Position numbers and translations under genes: made by a program. The notes below the pieces were generated by a model. That model ran no database searches, was not told the DNA's origin, and saw only the letters and a program-made list of their open reading frames with translations. From Catellatospora vulcania (GTDB lineage Bacteria > Actinomycetota > Actinomycetes > Mycobacteriales > Micromonosporaceae): a stretch of DNA of 64,000 bases. Location: contig NZ_ML769307.1 of NCBI RefSeq assembly GCF_009720385.1, positions 53,510 through 117,509 on the forward strand, in the 5' to 3' direction. Shown piece after piece: positions 1 to 8,233 of this stretch (position 1 is the stretch's first letter; each line of letters opens with the position of its first letter).

Positions 1-42
1 TGGCCCGGGGGCCACGTCACCGCCTGCCCGGGGCGTGCCGCG

Positions 43-82
43 CGGTGGTCGCGAGCCCGGGGAGCCGGGCTCGCGACCACCG
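43..82 (-). terminator. Strong hairpin terminator after the metXY operon
   Basis: An 18-bp perfect stem (43-60 pairing with 65-82) closes a GGAG loop. It lies just beyond the TAA of the reverse-strand CoA-binding gene, where an operon terminator is expected. There is no clear U-tract, which is common for actinobacterial terminators. Confidence 0.75.
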
Positions 83-90
83 GCGTCGGC

Positions 91-573
91 TTACTGCAGG
101 CCGGTGCGGACGGAGGTGATGCGCTGGGTGTTGAAGCCGAGCCAGTGCATCCGGCCGACGTAGCGGGCGTGCTCGATCTTGAGGCAGCGGTCCACCACGA
201 GATCGAGACCGCCGTCTGCCGCGATCTGATTGCCCTCGTCGTTGACGACGCCGAACTGGCACCACAGCGCCCCGGCCCCGATCTGCACGGCTTCGCGCGC
301 GATGCCCGGCAGCGCGTCCGGCGCGCGGAACACGTTGACGAGATCCACGGCGACGGGCACGTCCAGCAGGCTCGGGTAGGACGTCTGGCCGAGGATCTGC
401 TTCTCGCGGGGGTTGACCGGGATGACCTGGTAGCCGTGCCGCTGGAGGTAGTAACCGACGAAGTAGCTGGCGCGCAGCTCGTTGTTGGACAGGCCGACGA
501 CCGCGATCGTCTTCGCTCGGTGGATCACCCGCTGGATCGTCGCCGGGTCCTGGTACACGCTGAGGTCGCTCAT
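91..573 (-). CDS. CoA-binding domain protein (YccU-like)
   Basis: A 160-residue single-domain protein of the CoA-binding (YccU) family. The N-terminal half carries a Rossmann-type nucleotide-binding pattern (TIAVVGLSNNELRASYFVGYYL, followed by a conserved VIPVNP), as in the CoA-binding domain of succinyl-CoA synthetase. No catalytic residues of ligases are present, so it is probably a stand-alone CoA-binding or sensor protein. Its ATG overlaps the stop of metY by 4 bp (ATGA), so it is the last gene of a metX-metY operon and is translationally coupled. Such proteins sit next to metY in many actinobacteria (established context); the exact role is unknown. Confidence 0.85.
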   Translation of the reverse strand: MSDLSVYQDPATIQRVIHRAKTIAVVGLSNNELRASYFVGYYLQRHGYQVIPVNPREKQILGQTSYPSLLDVPVAVDLVNVFRAPDALPGIAREAVQIGAGALWCQFGVVNDEGNQIAADGGLDLVVDRCLKIEHARYVGRMHWLGFNTQRITSVRTGLQ

Positions 574-1904
574 GCCGCCACCGCCGTCGCGAGATTCGCG
601 GCGACGTTCGCGAAGCCCTGCTCCAGATCCCAGACCAGGTCGTCGACCGACTCGGTGCCCACCGACAGCCGCACCGTCCCGGCGGCCACCCCGGCGGCGC
701 GCAGCTCGTGGTCGCCGAGCTGGCGGTGCGTGGTACTCGCCGGATGGATGATCAGGCTTTTCGCGTCGCCGACGTTGGCCAGGTGGGACCAGAGCGTCAC
801 GCCGCGGATGAAGTCCTGGCCGCCGTCGCGGCCGCCCGCGCAGTCGAAGGAGAACACCGCGCCCGCGCCGCGCGGCAGGTACTTGCGCACCAGCGGTTCG
901 TACCGGCTGCCGGGCAGCCCGGCGTAGGTCACGTTCGCGGCCAGCTCGTGCGAGGCGAGGAACTCCGCGACCGCGCGCGCGTTGCGGACGTGGCGGTCCA
1001 TCCGCAGCGACAGCGTCTCCAGCCCCTGCAGCAGCAGGAAGGCGTTGAACGGGGACAGCGCCGCGCCGAGGTCGCGCAGGGTCTCCGCGCGCAGTTTCAT
1101 CAGGTAGCCGTACATGCCGAAGGTCTCGTGGAACTGCAGGCCGTGGTACGCCGGTGACGGATCCGCGATCACCGGGAAGCGCCCGTTGGACCAGTCGAAC
1201 GTGCCCGCCTCGACGACCACGCCGCCGATGCTGGTGCCGTGCCCGCCGATGAACTTGGTCGCCGAGTGGATCACGATGTCGGCGCCCCACTCGATCGGGC
1301 GGCACAGGTACGGCGTGGCGAAGGTGTTGTCCACGATCAGCGGCAGCCCGTGCTCGTGCGCGATGGCGGCGACGGTCTCGATGTCCAGCACGTTGCCGGC
1401 CGGGTTGCCGATCGTCTCGCCGAAGAACGCCTTGGTGTTCGGGCGGACCGCGTCCCGCCACGCCTGGGGGTCGTCGGGATCGACCCAACTCAGCTCCACG
1501 TTCATCTTGCGCAGCAGGTGCTTGAACTGGTTCACCGTCCCGCCGTACAGCGCGGCGGAGGAGACCACGTGATCACCCGGTTCCAGCAGCGTGAACAGCG
1601 CGGCCGCCTGCGCGGCGATGCCGCTGGCGAATGCGACCGCCCCGCAGCCGCCTTCGAGGTTGGCCACGCGCTCCTCGAACACCGCGACCGTCGGGTTCAT
1701 GATGCGCGAGTAGGTGTTGCCGTACTCCTGCAGGTTGAAGTACGCGGCGGCCGACTCCGGGTCCTCGAACACGTAGCTGGTGGTCTGGAAGATCGGCACG
1801 GCGCGCGCGCCGGTGTTGGGGTCCGGCCGCTGCCCGGCGTGCAACTGCCGGGTCTCGAACCCGAAGGCGCGGGCCTGTTCGGTGCGGGGGAGTTCGCTGC
1901 TCAC
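570..1904 (-). CDS. metY: O-acetylhomoserine sulfhydrylase / aminocarboxypropyltransferase
   Basis: A PLP enzyme of the Cys/Met metabolism family, 444 residues, cytosolic. It uses O-acetyl-L-homoserine and sulfide (or methanethiol) to make homocysteine (or methionine). The PLP lysine is K217 in the motif SATKFIGGHG, and the N-terminal region has the family signature RIMNPTVAVFE. The start is GTG at 1904: it begins the conserved region at the right place and overlaps the metX stop by 4 bp (GTGA), implying coupling. The substrate is supplied by the adjacent metX, so the pair forms the direct-sulfhydrylation route. The long open frame further upstream is a shadow of metX. Confidence 0.95.
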   Translation of the reverse strand: MSSELPRTEQARAFGFETRQLHAGQRPDPNTGARAVPIFQTTSYVFEDPESAAAYFNLQEYGNTYSRIMNPTVAVFEERVANLEGGCGAVAFASGIAAQAAALFTLLEPGDHVVSSAALYGGTVNQFKHLLRKMNVELSWVDPDDPQAWRDAVRPNTKAFFGETIGNPAGNVLDIETVAAIAHEHGLPLIVDNTFATPYLCRPIEWGADIVIHSATKFIGGHGTSIGGVVVEAGTFDWSNGRFPVIADPSPAYHGLQFHETFGMYGYLMKLRAETLRDLGAALSPFNAFLLLQGLETLSLRMDRHVRNARAVAEFLASHELAANVTYAGLPGSRYEPLVRKYLPRGAGAVFSFDCAGGRDGGQDFIRGVTLWSHLANVGDAKSLIIHPASTTHRQLGDHELRAAGVAAGTVRLSVGTESVDDLVWDLEQGFANVAANLATAVAA

Positions 1905-3148
1905 TCGTGCCTCTTCCTCGGCGTCGATGGGTCGGCTCCGGCTCCGGTCAGGAAGCGCCGGATGACGGGGGTCTGGCGCGCTTCCTCCAGCAGGAAGCTG
2001 TCGTGGCCGTGCGGGGCCTCGATCAGGTGGTACTCGACGGGTCTGCCGAGCGTGCGCAGTGCCGCGGCGAGCTGTTCCGAGGCCGTCGGCGGGTACAGCC
2101 AGTCGGAGCTGAAAGCGATCAGCAGCGTACGGGCCATGATGCCGCCGAGGGCCCGGGTGAGTGATCCGCCGCCGTGCTCTCGCGCGAGGTCGAAGTACGT
2201 CAGCGCGCGGGAGGTGTACAGGTAGGTGTTGGCGTCGAAGCGTTTGACGAAGGCGTCGGCCTGGTGGCGCAGGTAGCTCTCGACCTCGAACTCCGGTTCG
2301 GTGATGGTGTGCCGGATGTCGTCGGCGAACTGCAGCCGCCGCCCGAACCGGTCCTCCAGCGCGGGCGCCGACAGGTAGGTGATGTGACCGACCATGCGCG
2401 CGACACCCATGCCGGCGTCGGGTTGCCGCCCTGTGCCGTGGTAGTGCCCGCCCTGCCAGTCCGGATCGCGCATGATCGCGTCCCGGGCGATGGCGTTCCA
2501 GGCCACGCCCTGCGGGTGCAGGGCGGGTGTGCTGGCGATGACCACGATCGCGTCGACCTGGTCGGGGTACAGCACCGCCCACTCCAGGGCCTGCATGCCG
2601 CCGAGCGAACCGCCGGCGACCGCCGCCAGCCGGGTTATGCCGAGTTCGTCGAGGAAGGCGCGCTGCGTGCGGACCATGTCCGCGACGGTGATGACGGGGA
2701 AGTCCGATCCGTACGGTGCGCCGCTGGCGGGGTCGGTCGAGGACGGGCCGGTGGTGCCCCGGCAGCCGCCGAGCACGTTCGTGGACACGATGAAGAAGCG
2801 GTCGGTGTCGAACGCCTTGCCGGGGCCGATCATCCCGTCCCACCAGCCGAGTGCCTTGCCTGCCGCGCCGTCGCGGGCCTCGGCGGCGAATCCGTCGCGG
2901 GTGCCCGCCTCCGGTGGCGTGGCCGCGAAGCCCGCGGCGTGGGCGTCGCCGCTGAGGGCGTGGCAGACCAGGATGACGTTGTCCCGTTCGGGTGACAGGA
3001 CCCCGTAGGTCTCGTAGGCCACCCGGACCGGATGCAGTTCGCGCCCGCAGTCCAGCGGCACAGGCCGGGGCAGGTCCAGGTGTCGCGTCTCGACGTTGCC
3101 GACGGATCCGGCGGCGACCGTCGGGTTCGGTGCCACGGGCGCGATCAT
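1901..3148 (-). CDS. metX: Homoserine O-acetyltransferase
   Basis: An alpha/beta-hydrolase-fold acyltransferase, 415 residues, that transfers acetyl from acetyl-CoA to L-homoserine as the first committed step of methionine synthesis. The nucleophile is S181 in GGSLGGMQALEW; the other triad members appear to be D349 (SSDW) and H382 (HGHD). The oxyanion region NVLGGCRGTTGP is intact. ATG 3148 is preceded by a CGGAGG ribosome-binding site about 7 nt upstream, which supports it over the longer open frame. It heads the metX-metY-CoA-binding operon. A palindrome at 3186-3199 lies in the short promoter gap shared with osmC. Confidence 0.95.
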   Translation of the reverse strand: MIAPVAPNPTVAAGSVGNVETRHLDLPRPVPLDCGRELHPVRVAYETYGVLSPERDNVILVCHALSGDAHAAGFAATPPEAGTRDGFAAEARDGAAGKALGWWDGMIGPGKAFDTDRFFIVSTNVLGGCRGTTGPSSTDPASGAPYGSDFPVITVADMVRTQRAFLDELGITRLAAVAGGSLGGMQALEWAVLYPDQVDAIVVIASTPALHPQGVAWNAIARDAIMRDPDWQGGHYHGTGRQPDAGMGVARMVGHITYLSAPALEDRFGRRLQFADDIRHTITEPEFEVESYLRHQADAFVKRFDANTYLYTSRALTYFDLAREHGGGSLTRALGGIMARTLLIAFSSDWLYPPTASEQLAAALRTLGRPVEYHLIEAPHGHDSFLLEEARQTPVIRRFLTGAGADPSTPRKRHE

Positions 3149-3185
3149 AACTGGTCCTCCGTAGCGGTCGATGTTAATGTCGGTC

Positions 3186-3199
3186 ATTCCGATAGGAAT
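3186..3199. promoter_or_regulatory. Putative Rrf2/CymR-like sulfur operator
   Basis: The sequence ATTCC-GATA-GGAAT is a 14-nt inverted repeat within the 82-nt gap between the divergent metX and osmC-like genes. Its right half with flanking bases (ATAGGAATT) resembles the conserved half of Bacillus CymR boxes, bound by an Rrf2-family repressor of cysteine/methionine genes. Palindrome and position are seen; the regulator identity is inference. Confidence 0.5.
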
Positions 3200-3230
3200 T
3201 GTAGGGTAGAGATCGAGAGGGGCACCACAC

Positions 3231-3779
3231 ATGACCACCGTCGACAACGGCGTGAACGTCCAGGCACTGCTCGACGCGCGCGGGGTGCTGAAGGACGCGC
3301 CCGACGCCGCCCAGTTCACCTGGCGGGCCACCTCCACCTGGCGCAACGGCGTGCACAGCACGACCCGCATCCAGAACTTCTTCGGCCTCGGCCAGGAGCA
3401 GAGCCACAAGAGCGAGACGGTGTTCGACGCCGACCACCCGGCCGTCTTCGCAGCCGAAGACAACGGCATCACCCCGATCGAGTACCTGCTCGTCGGTCTG
3501 GCCTCCTGCCTGACCGCCGGCGTCGCCTCGGTGGCGCAGAACCGCGGCATCCAGCTGCGCTCGGTCGAGTCGACGGTGGAGGGCCAGCACGACATCCGGG
3601 GCATCCTCGGGGTCGACAGCGACGTCCGCAACGGCTTCAACGACATCAAGGTGACGTTCACGATCGACGCGGACGCCTCGCAGCAGGAGATCGAGGCGCT
3701 GGTGGCGCAGTCCCAGAAGCGCTCCGCCGTCTTCGATGCCCTCACCAACCCCACCAACGTCACCGTCGCGGTCGCCTGA
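3231..3779 (+). CDS. OsmC family protein with a single cysteine
   Basis: A 182-residue OsmC/Ohr-fold protein. The conserved segment TPIEYLLVGLASCLTAG carries C93, the position of the peroxidatic cysteine. The position of the second family cysteine reads RSAVFDALTNP, with Ser instead of Cys, and the protein has no other cysteine, so a classical two-cysteine thiol peroxidase cycle is unlikely. The ATG follows a purine-rich GAGAGGGG site. It is divergent from metX and shares the possible sulfur-responsive operator, so a link to thiol or sulfur stress is plausible. The next gene follows within 14 bp, suggesting an operon. Confidence 0.88.
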   Translation: MTTVDNGVNVQALLDARGVLKDAPDAAQFTWRATSTWRNGVHSTTRIQNFFGLGQEQSHKSETVFDADHPAVFAAEDNGITPIEYLLVGLASCLTAGVASVAQNRGIQLRSVESTVEGQHDIRGILGVDSDVRNGFNDIKVTFTIDADASQQEIEALVAQSQKRSAVFDALTNPTNVTVAVA

Positions 3780-3792
3780 GGAGGGCCGAGCC

Positions 3793-5022
3793 ATCGAGCG
3801 CGTCACCACGGTCGTCCTCGGCGCGGGGCACGCGGGCCTGGCCGCGAGCCACTACCTGCGCGACCGCGCCATCGACCATGTCGTGCTCGAACGCGGCGAG
3901 GTGGCGAACTCCTGGCGCCGGGAACGCTGGGAGTCGCTGCGGCTGCTCACCCCGAACTGGCAGAGTCGCCTCCCGGGCCATCACTACGATGGCCCGGACC
4001 GCGACGGCTACATGACGATGAACGAGGTCGTCAGGTTCATCGAGCAGTTCGCCGCGGTGTCCCGCGCGCCCGTGCGGACCGGGACGGCGGTCACCTCGGT
4101 GCGGCGCGTCGACGAGGGATACCAGCTCGCCACGAGCGGCGGGCCGATCCGGTGCCGCGCGGTGGTGATCGCCACCGGCGCCTGCAACCAGCCGGTGGTG
4201 CCGTCGCTGCGGGACGCTGTGCCGGCCTCCGTCACGCAGCTGACCCCCTTCGACTACCGGTGGCCGGACCTGCTGCCGGACGGGGGAGTGCTGGTCGTCG
4301 GCGCGTCGGCGACCGGGGTGCAGCTGGCCGACGAGCTGCGCCGGTCCGGCCGGCCCGTGGTCCTGTCCGTGGGGGAGCACGTGCGGCTGCCGCGCACCTA
4401 CCGCGGGCGCGACGTGCTGTGGTGGATGGACGCCTCCGGTGTGTGGGATCAGCGCCACGACGAGGTCGACGACCTCGACCGGGCCCGCCGCCTGCCGTCG
4501 CCGCAGCTCATCGGCTCGCCCGAGCGGCGCACCCTCGACCTCGACGCGCTGTCGGCGTCCGGCGTCGAGCTGGTGGGCCGCTTGGCGGGGGTGCGGGACG
4601 GCCGGGCGCTGTTCTCCGGCGGGCTGCGCAACGTGGTCGCGCTGGCGGACCTGAAGATGGAACGCCTGCTGGACACCTTCGACGAGTGGGCCCGCGGGGA
4701 CGGTGCGGCCGAGCCGCCCGAGCGGTTCGCGCCCACCCGCGTACCCGACCCGGCCCGGCTGCAGCTCGACCTGACCCGCGGCGAGATCCGCACGATCGTG
4801 TGGGCGACCGGGTTCCGGCCGGACTACCGCTGGCTCGACGTTCCCGTGCTCGACGGCAAGGGCCGCCTGAAGCACGACGGCGGGGTCGTCGACAGCCCGG
4901 GGCTGTACGCGCTCGGCCTGCCCCTGCTGCGGCGGCGCAGGTCCACCTTCATCCACGGCATCGAGGACGACGCGCGCGCCGTGATCGACCATCTCGCGGG
5001 ATACCTCGCCGCCCGCCCTTGA
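3793..5022 (+). CDS. FAD/NAD(P)-dependent oxidoreductase, flavin monooxygenase-like
   Basis: About 409 residues with two Rossmann folds: an N-terminal FAD motif GAGHAG, and an NAD(P) motif GASATG preceded by VLVV. ATG motifs (VIATGACNQP and VWATGFRPDY) are typical of CzcO-type flavoprotein monooxygenases. Substrate is unknown. The start is unusual. The only in-frame ATG (3736) lies 44 nt inside osmC without a ribosome-binding site and would add a Pro/Ser-rich tail that is just osmC read out of frame. A good GAGGAGGG site sits 6-7 nt before ATC GAG CGC at 3793, exactly where homologues usually begin. I place the start there, with reservations. It is probably co-transcribed with osmC. Confidence 0.85.
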   Translation: MERVTTVVLGAGHAGLAASHYLRDRAIDHVVLERGEVANSWRRERWESLRLLTPNWQSRLPGHHYDGPDRDGYMTMNEVVRFIEQFAAVSRAPVRTGTAVTSVRRVDEGYQLATSGGPIRCRAVVIATGACNQPVVPSLRDAVPASVTQLTPFDYRWPDLLPDGGVLVVGASATGVQLADELRRSGRPVVLSVGEHVRLPRTYRGRDVLWWMDASGVWDQRHDEVDDLDRARRLPSPQLIGSPERRTLDLDALSASGVELVGRLAGVRDGRALFSGGLRNVVALADLKMERLLDTFDEWARGDGAAEPPERFAPTRVPDPARLQLDLTRGEIRTIVWATGFRPDYRWLDVPVLDGKGRLKHDGGVVDSPGLYALGLPLLRRRRSTFIHGIEDDARAVIDHLAGYLAARP

Positions 5023-5553
5023 TCACATGACGTCCTGCTGGGCCGGTGGCGGCAGCGGGTTCTCGAAGCAGGCGAGCCAGGTGGTCAGCGCTGACTCGAG
5101 TCGGGCGGCGTCCTCGCTGCTCAGCAGATCGAGCAGGCGGCGCTCGTTGCGCATGTGGTCGGCGAACGCCTGGTCGATCAGCTTCCGGCCGGCCGGGGTG
5201 AGGGCGACGACGCGGCCCCGCCCGTCGCTGCCGCTGGGGCGGCGGGTGATGAGCCCGTCACGTTCCAGCCGGTCGAGGCGCTTGGTCATGGCGCCGGTGG
5301 TGACCATCGTGAACGCGGCGAGCTCGCCGGGCGCGCGCTCGAAGGGTTCGCCGGCCCGGCGCAGGGTGGCGAGGACGTCGAACTCGCCCTCGCCCAGCCC
5401 GTAGCGCCGGTAGACGACGCGCAGCTCCTCGGTCAGGTGGCCCGCCAGGCGGTGCAGGCGCCCGATCACGGCCTGCGGGCTGACGTCGAGGTCGGGCCGT
5501 TCGCGGGCCCAGGCCTGCTGGATACGGGCTACGTGGTCGAGGTGTCCGGTCAC
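5023..5553 (-). CDS. MarR family transcriptional regulator
   Basis: A 176-residue winged-helix regulator. The wing and recognition region read TMVTTGAMTKRLDRLERDGL followed by RRPSGSDGRGRVVALT, the classic MarR signature. It is divergent from an EamA exporter with a 26-nt palindrome between them, so it most likely represses both. The start chosen is GTG 5553: it lies 6 nt after a TATATT -10-like box inside the palindrome, which fits a leaderless transcript; no spaced Shine-Dalgarno is present. The stop lies next to that of the convergent oxidoreductase. The ligand is unknown. Confidence 0.9.
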   Translation of the reverse strand: MTGHLDHVARIQQAWARERPDLDVSPQAVIGRLHRLAGHLTEELRVVYRRYGLGEGEFDVLATLRRAGEPFERAPGELAAFTMVTTGAMTKRLDRLERDGLITRRPSGSDGRGRVVALTPAGRKLIDQAFADHMRNERRLLDLLSSEDAARLESALTTWLACFENPLPPPAQQDVM

Positions 5554-5559
5554 CCTTTC

Positions 5560-5585
5560 AATATAGCTTCCGGGGAAGCTATATT
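5560..5585. promoter_or_regulatory. MarR operator overlapping two divergent -10 boxes
   Basis: Two perfect 12-nt arms (AATATAGCTTCC and its reverse complement) flank a GG spacer. Each outer edge reads TATATT outward, 6 nt before the marR GTG and 7 nt before the EamA ATG, so each edge could serve as the -10 of a leaderless promoter. MarR binding here would shut off both genes. A further partial copy, TTCCATGGAAGCT, overlaps the EamA start codon. Confidence 0.8.
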
Positions 5586-5592
5586 GCCTTCC

Positions 5593-6510
5593 ATGGAAGC
5601 TACTTCTCGGTGGGTGACGGTCACCGCGATCGCGCCGATCGCCTGGGGCTCGACCTACTTCGTGACCCACCGGTACCTGCCGCCGGACTACCCGCTGTAC
5701 GGCGCGGCCATCCGCGCGCTGCCCGCCGGACTGCTGCTCCTGCTCGTGCGCAGGTCGCTTCCGCACGGTGCGTGGTGGTGGCGATCCGCGGTCCTGGGCG
5801 CCCTGAACATGGGCGCCTTCTTCGCCCTGGTCTACCTCGCGGCCCAGACACTGCCCACCAGCATCGCCTCGACGATCATGGCGACCTCGCCGGTCGCGAT
5901 GATGCTGATCGCCTGGGCGGCACTGTCGGAACGGCCGCAGGCAGCGCAGCTCGTCGGCGCCGCCGTCGGGGTCGTCGGCGTCGGACTCATGCTGCTCGAC
6001 GACACGGCCGGAGTCGATCCGGTGGGTGTCTTCGCCTCCGTTGCGGCCATGGCGATGTCGTCCCTCGGCTACGTGCTGACCAAGAAGTGGAGCATGGGCG
6101 TCGACGTGTTCTCGCTGACCTCCTGGCAGCTCATCGCGGGAGGGCTGGTCCTGCTGCCCGTCGCCGCCGCCGTGGAGGGCGCGCCGCCCGCGCTGGACGG
6201 CTCCGCCGTCGTCGCGTTCGGCTACGTCTCGGTCGTGGCGACCGCCCTGGCCTTCACGGCCTGGTTCACCGGCCTGCGCCACCTGAGCGCCGGCACAGTA
6301 GGGCTGGTCGGGCTGCTCAATCCGATCACGGGCGTGGTGCTCGGAGCGGTGGTGGCGCAGGAGACGCTCGCCGCCCAGCAGCTGGGCGGTCTCGTGCTGG
6401 TCGTCACCGGGATCCTGCTGGGACAACCTGCCGCTCGGCGTATCGTTGCCCGCGTCAGTGCCGGCTGGGGCCGGCCGGACACGGCGGGCGCGCCAAGGTG
6501 CGTCGGCTGA
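5593..6510 (+). CDS. EamA/DMT family transporter
   Basis: A 305-residue integral membrane protein with about ten hydrophobic helices in two repeats of the EamA (RhaT-like) fold. It starts with AIAPIAWGSTYFVTHRYLPP, and the second repeat has SSLGYVLTKKW and FTGLRHLSAGTVGL. It is probably an inner-membrane exporter of metabolites or amino-acid-like compounds. ATG 5593 has no ribosome-binding site; it lies 7 nt after a TATATT box, so leaderless translation is likely. The divergent marR and shared palindrome indicate substrate-induced expression. The exported compound cannot be told from sequence. Confidence 0.92.
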   Translation: MEATSRWVTVTAIAPIAWGSTYFVTHRYLPPDYPLYGAAIRALPAGLLLLLVRRSLPHGAWWWRSAVLGALNMGAFFALVYLAAQTLPTSIASTIMATSPVAMMLIAWAALSERPQAAQLVGAAVGVVGVGLMLLDDTAGVDPVGVFASVAAMAMSSLGYVLTKKWSMGVDVFSLTSWQLIAGGLVLLPVAAAVEGAPPALDGSAVVAFGYVSVVATALAFTAWFTGLRHLSAGTVGLVGLLNPITGVVLGAVVAQETLAAQQLGGLVLVVTGILLGQPAARRIVARVSAGWGRPDTAGAPRCVG

Positions 6511-6738
6511 CCGACAGCCCCGGCGCCGGTCGAGAGAGCGCCGACGGCGCTGACGCGGTCGCAGATGAGGGCGAGTTATTCGGTTGACCGGAGACCGGAC
6601 GCCGGGTCGGATGAAGGGCCGCACCACGGCGGCGCGTGGTCTCCACCCGTCGACCTGCTGCAGTCGTCGGCGCGATTGCTCACGACGTCAGACCCGCACA
6701 GTCGGGACCGCCCACCAGCCGACCGTACGGGAGAACCG

Positions 6739-7260
6739 ATGCAACCGCTGACCGCAGAAGAGATCCGAAGCTCCATCGTCAACGCGTCGAAAGGCGACGC
6801 GCGGCGGATGCACCTGCCGGCGACGCCCGAGCAGCTCAACTGGGACGACCTCGACTTCCTCGGGTGGCGTGACCCGAAGGCGCCCGGCCGGGCGTATCTG
6901 ATCGTGCCGCTGGGTTCGACGGTGGTCGGGTTGGTGCTGAGCGCGACCGTTCCGCCCCGGTCGCTGATGCGCTCGAACATGTGCGGGTTCTGCCACACCT
7001 TCCACGATGCCGCCTCCATCGCGCTGTTCTCGGCACGACTGGCCGGGGCGGCCGGGCGTCACGGCAACACGGCCGGCACCTACGCATGCACCGACCTGGC
7101 GTGCCCGCTTTACGCACGCAATCTGCGCAAACCGTTCCTGCCGCAGGCGGCCGAGACCGTCACCGTCGAGGAGCGGGTCGCCCGCCTGCGCCAGAAGGTG
7201 ACCGCCTTCGTCGAGCGGGTCCTCGACACCACCGCGTCGGCGACCGCCGGTGGTGAGTAG
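6739..7260 (+). CDS. FBP domain protein (EF-G-binding-like, treble-clef zinc finger)
   Basis: A 173-residue protein of the FBP family seen in actinobacteria. The family's C-terminal zinc-binding module is visible as CGFC (around residue 80) and a second pair CTDLACP (around residue 117), consistent with a four-cysteine treble clef as in fusidic-acid resistance (FusB-type) EF-G-binding proteins. A role in rescuing EF-G or ribosomes is inference from that family. ATG 6739 follows ACGGGAG at good spacing. The open frame continues upstream but lacks a supported start there. It stands alone between the EamA gene and the convergent SDR gene. Confidence 0.8.
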   Translation: MQPLTAEEIRSSIVNASKGDARRMHLPATPEQLNWDDLDFLGWRDPKAPGRAYLIVPLGSTVVGLVLSATVPPRSLMRSNMCGFCHTFHDAASIALFSARLAGAAGRHGNTAGTYACTDLACPLYARNLRKPFLPQAAETVTVEERVARLRQKVTAFVERVLDTTASATAGGE

Positions 7261-7274
7261 CGCTCCCGGCGTGC

Positions 7275-8024
7275 TCAGACCTGGTTCATCCCGCCGTCGA
7301 CGAAGAGCTCGGCGCCGGTGATGAAACTGGACTGGCCGGAAGCCAGGAACAGCACCGCGTCGGCAACCTCCTCGGGCCGGCCCATCCGGTCCAGCGGAAC
7401 CTGCCTTATCAGCTCCTGCTTGAACTGCTGCGCCTGCTGCTCGTCGGCAACCAGCCCGCTCAGACCCGGTGTCTCGATCGGGCCGGGGCTCAGCGTGTTG
7501 ACCCGCACGCCGCGTCCGCTGAGTTCGGCAGCCCACGACCGGGCCAGTGAGCGGACAGCCGCCTTCGTCGCCCCGTACACGCTGAACGACGCCTGACCCG
7601 CCGAACCGGCGGTCGAGCCGCACAGGACGACCGACGCCGGGTCGTTGAGCAGCGGCAGCGCCTTCTGCACGGTGAACAGCAGCGCCTTGACGTTCAGGCC
7701 GAACGTCGTGTCGAAGTGCTCCGGGGTGATCTGTCCCAGCGGCGCGAGCTCTCCGCCGCCGGCGTTGGCGAACAGCACGTCCAGACCGCGGCCGCGCTCG
7801 CGTACCGCGTCGTAGAGCCGGTCCAGGTCGGCGTCGGAGGTGACGTCGCCGGTGACGCCGGTGGCGTCCGGGCCGATGGCGGCGACCGCAGCGGTCACCT
7901 GTTCGGGCCGCCGGCCGATGATGAAGACGTGCGCGCCGTGCTCGGCGAGCCGCTTGGCGGCGGCCAGGCCGATACCGGTGGTGCCGCCGGTCACCACCGC
8001 CGTCTTGCCGTCGAGCTGCCCCAC
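7275..8024 (-). CDS. Short-chain dehydrogenase/reductase
   Basis: A 249-residue classical SDR. The cofactor motif is TGGTTGIG (TGxxxGxG) near the N-terminus, NAG is found in LFANAGGG, and the catalytic Ser-Tyr-Lys is seen as CGSTAGS and YGATKAA. The C-terminal VDGGMNQV is typical of FabG-like members. Start GTG 8024 is preceded by a GGAGG site 6 nt upstream. The substrate is unknown. It is convergent with the FBP-domain gene (14-bp gap) and divergent from the two-component system. Confidence 0.92.
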   Translation of the reverse strand: MGQLDGKTAVVTGGTTGIGLAAAKRLAEHGAHVFIIGRRPEQVTAAVAAIGPDATGVTGDVTSDADLDRLYDAVRERGRGLDVLFANAGGGELAPLGQITPEHFDTTFGLNVKALLFTVQKALPLLNDPASVVLCGSTAGSAGQASFSVYGATKAAVRSLARSWAAELSGRGVRVNTLSPGPIETPGLSGLVADEQQAQQFKQELIRQVPLDRMGRPEEVADAVLFLASGQSSFITGAELFVDGGMNQV

Positions 8025-8233
8025 GACCGCCTCCGTTGCGTCCCGCCCGGGCAGCGGCTGTCGCTGCCCGGTCCCAGATCTCATACTGGTCGGTCCGTGG
8101 ACGGCATGTCGGCGTTTCCGCTGGCCGGCTACGGCACACCTGGGCTGTGCACGCCTGACGCGTACCATGGCGCCGCACCTGCCCACTGCCGTCGACGCGG
8201 TGACGAGAGCGGGCTGAGCCTGAGGAGGACGGC

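Noticed and set aside
3149-3230. A SAM riboswitch upstream of metX
   Set aside because: The 82-nt divergent gap is too short and lacks the conserved core; a protein operator explains the palindrome better.
5023-6627. A 534-codon reading frame continuing upstream of the marR gene
   Set aside because: Only the last 176 codons match MarR; the rest is antisense to the EamA gene.
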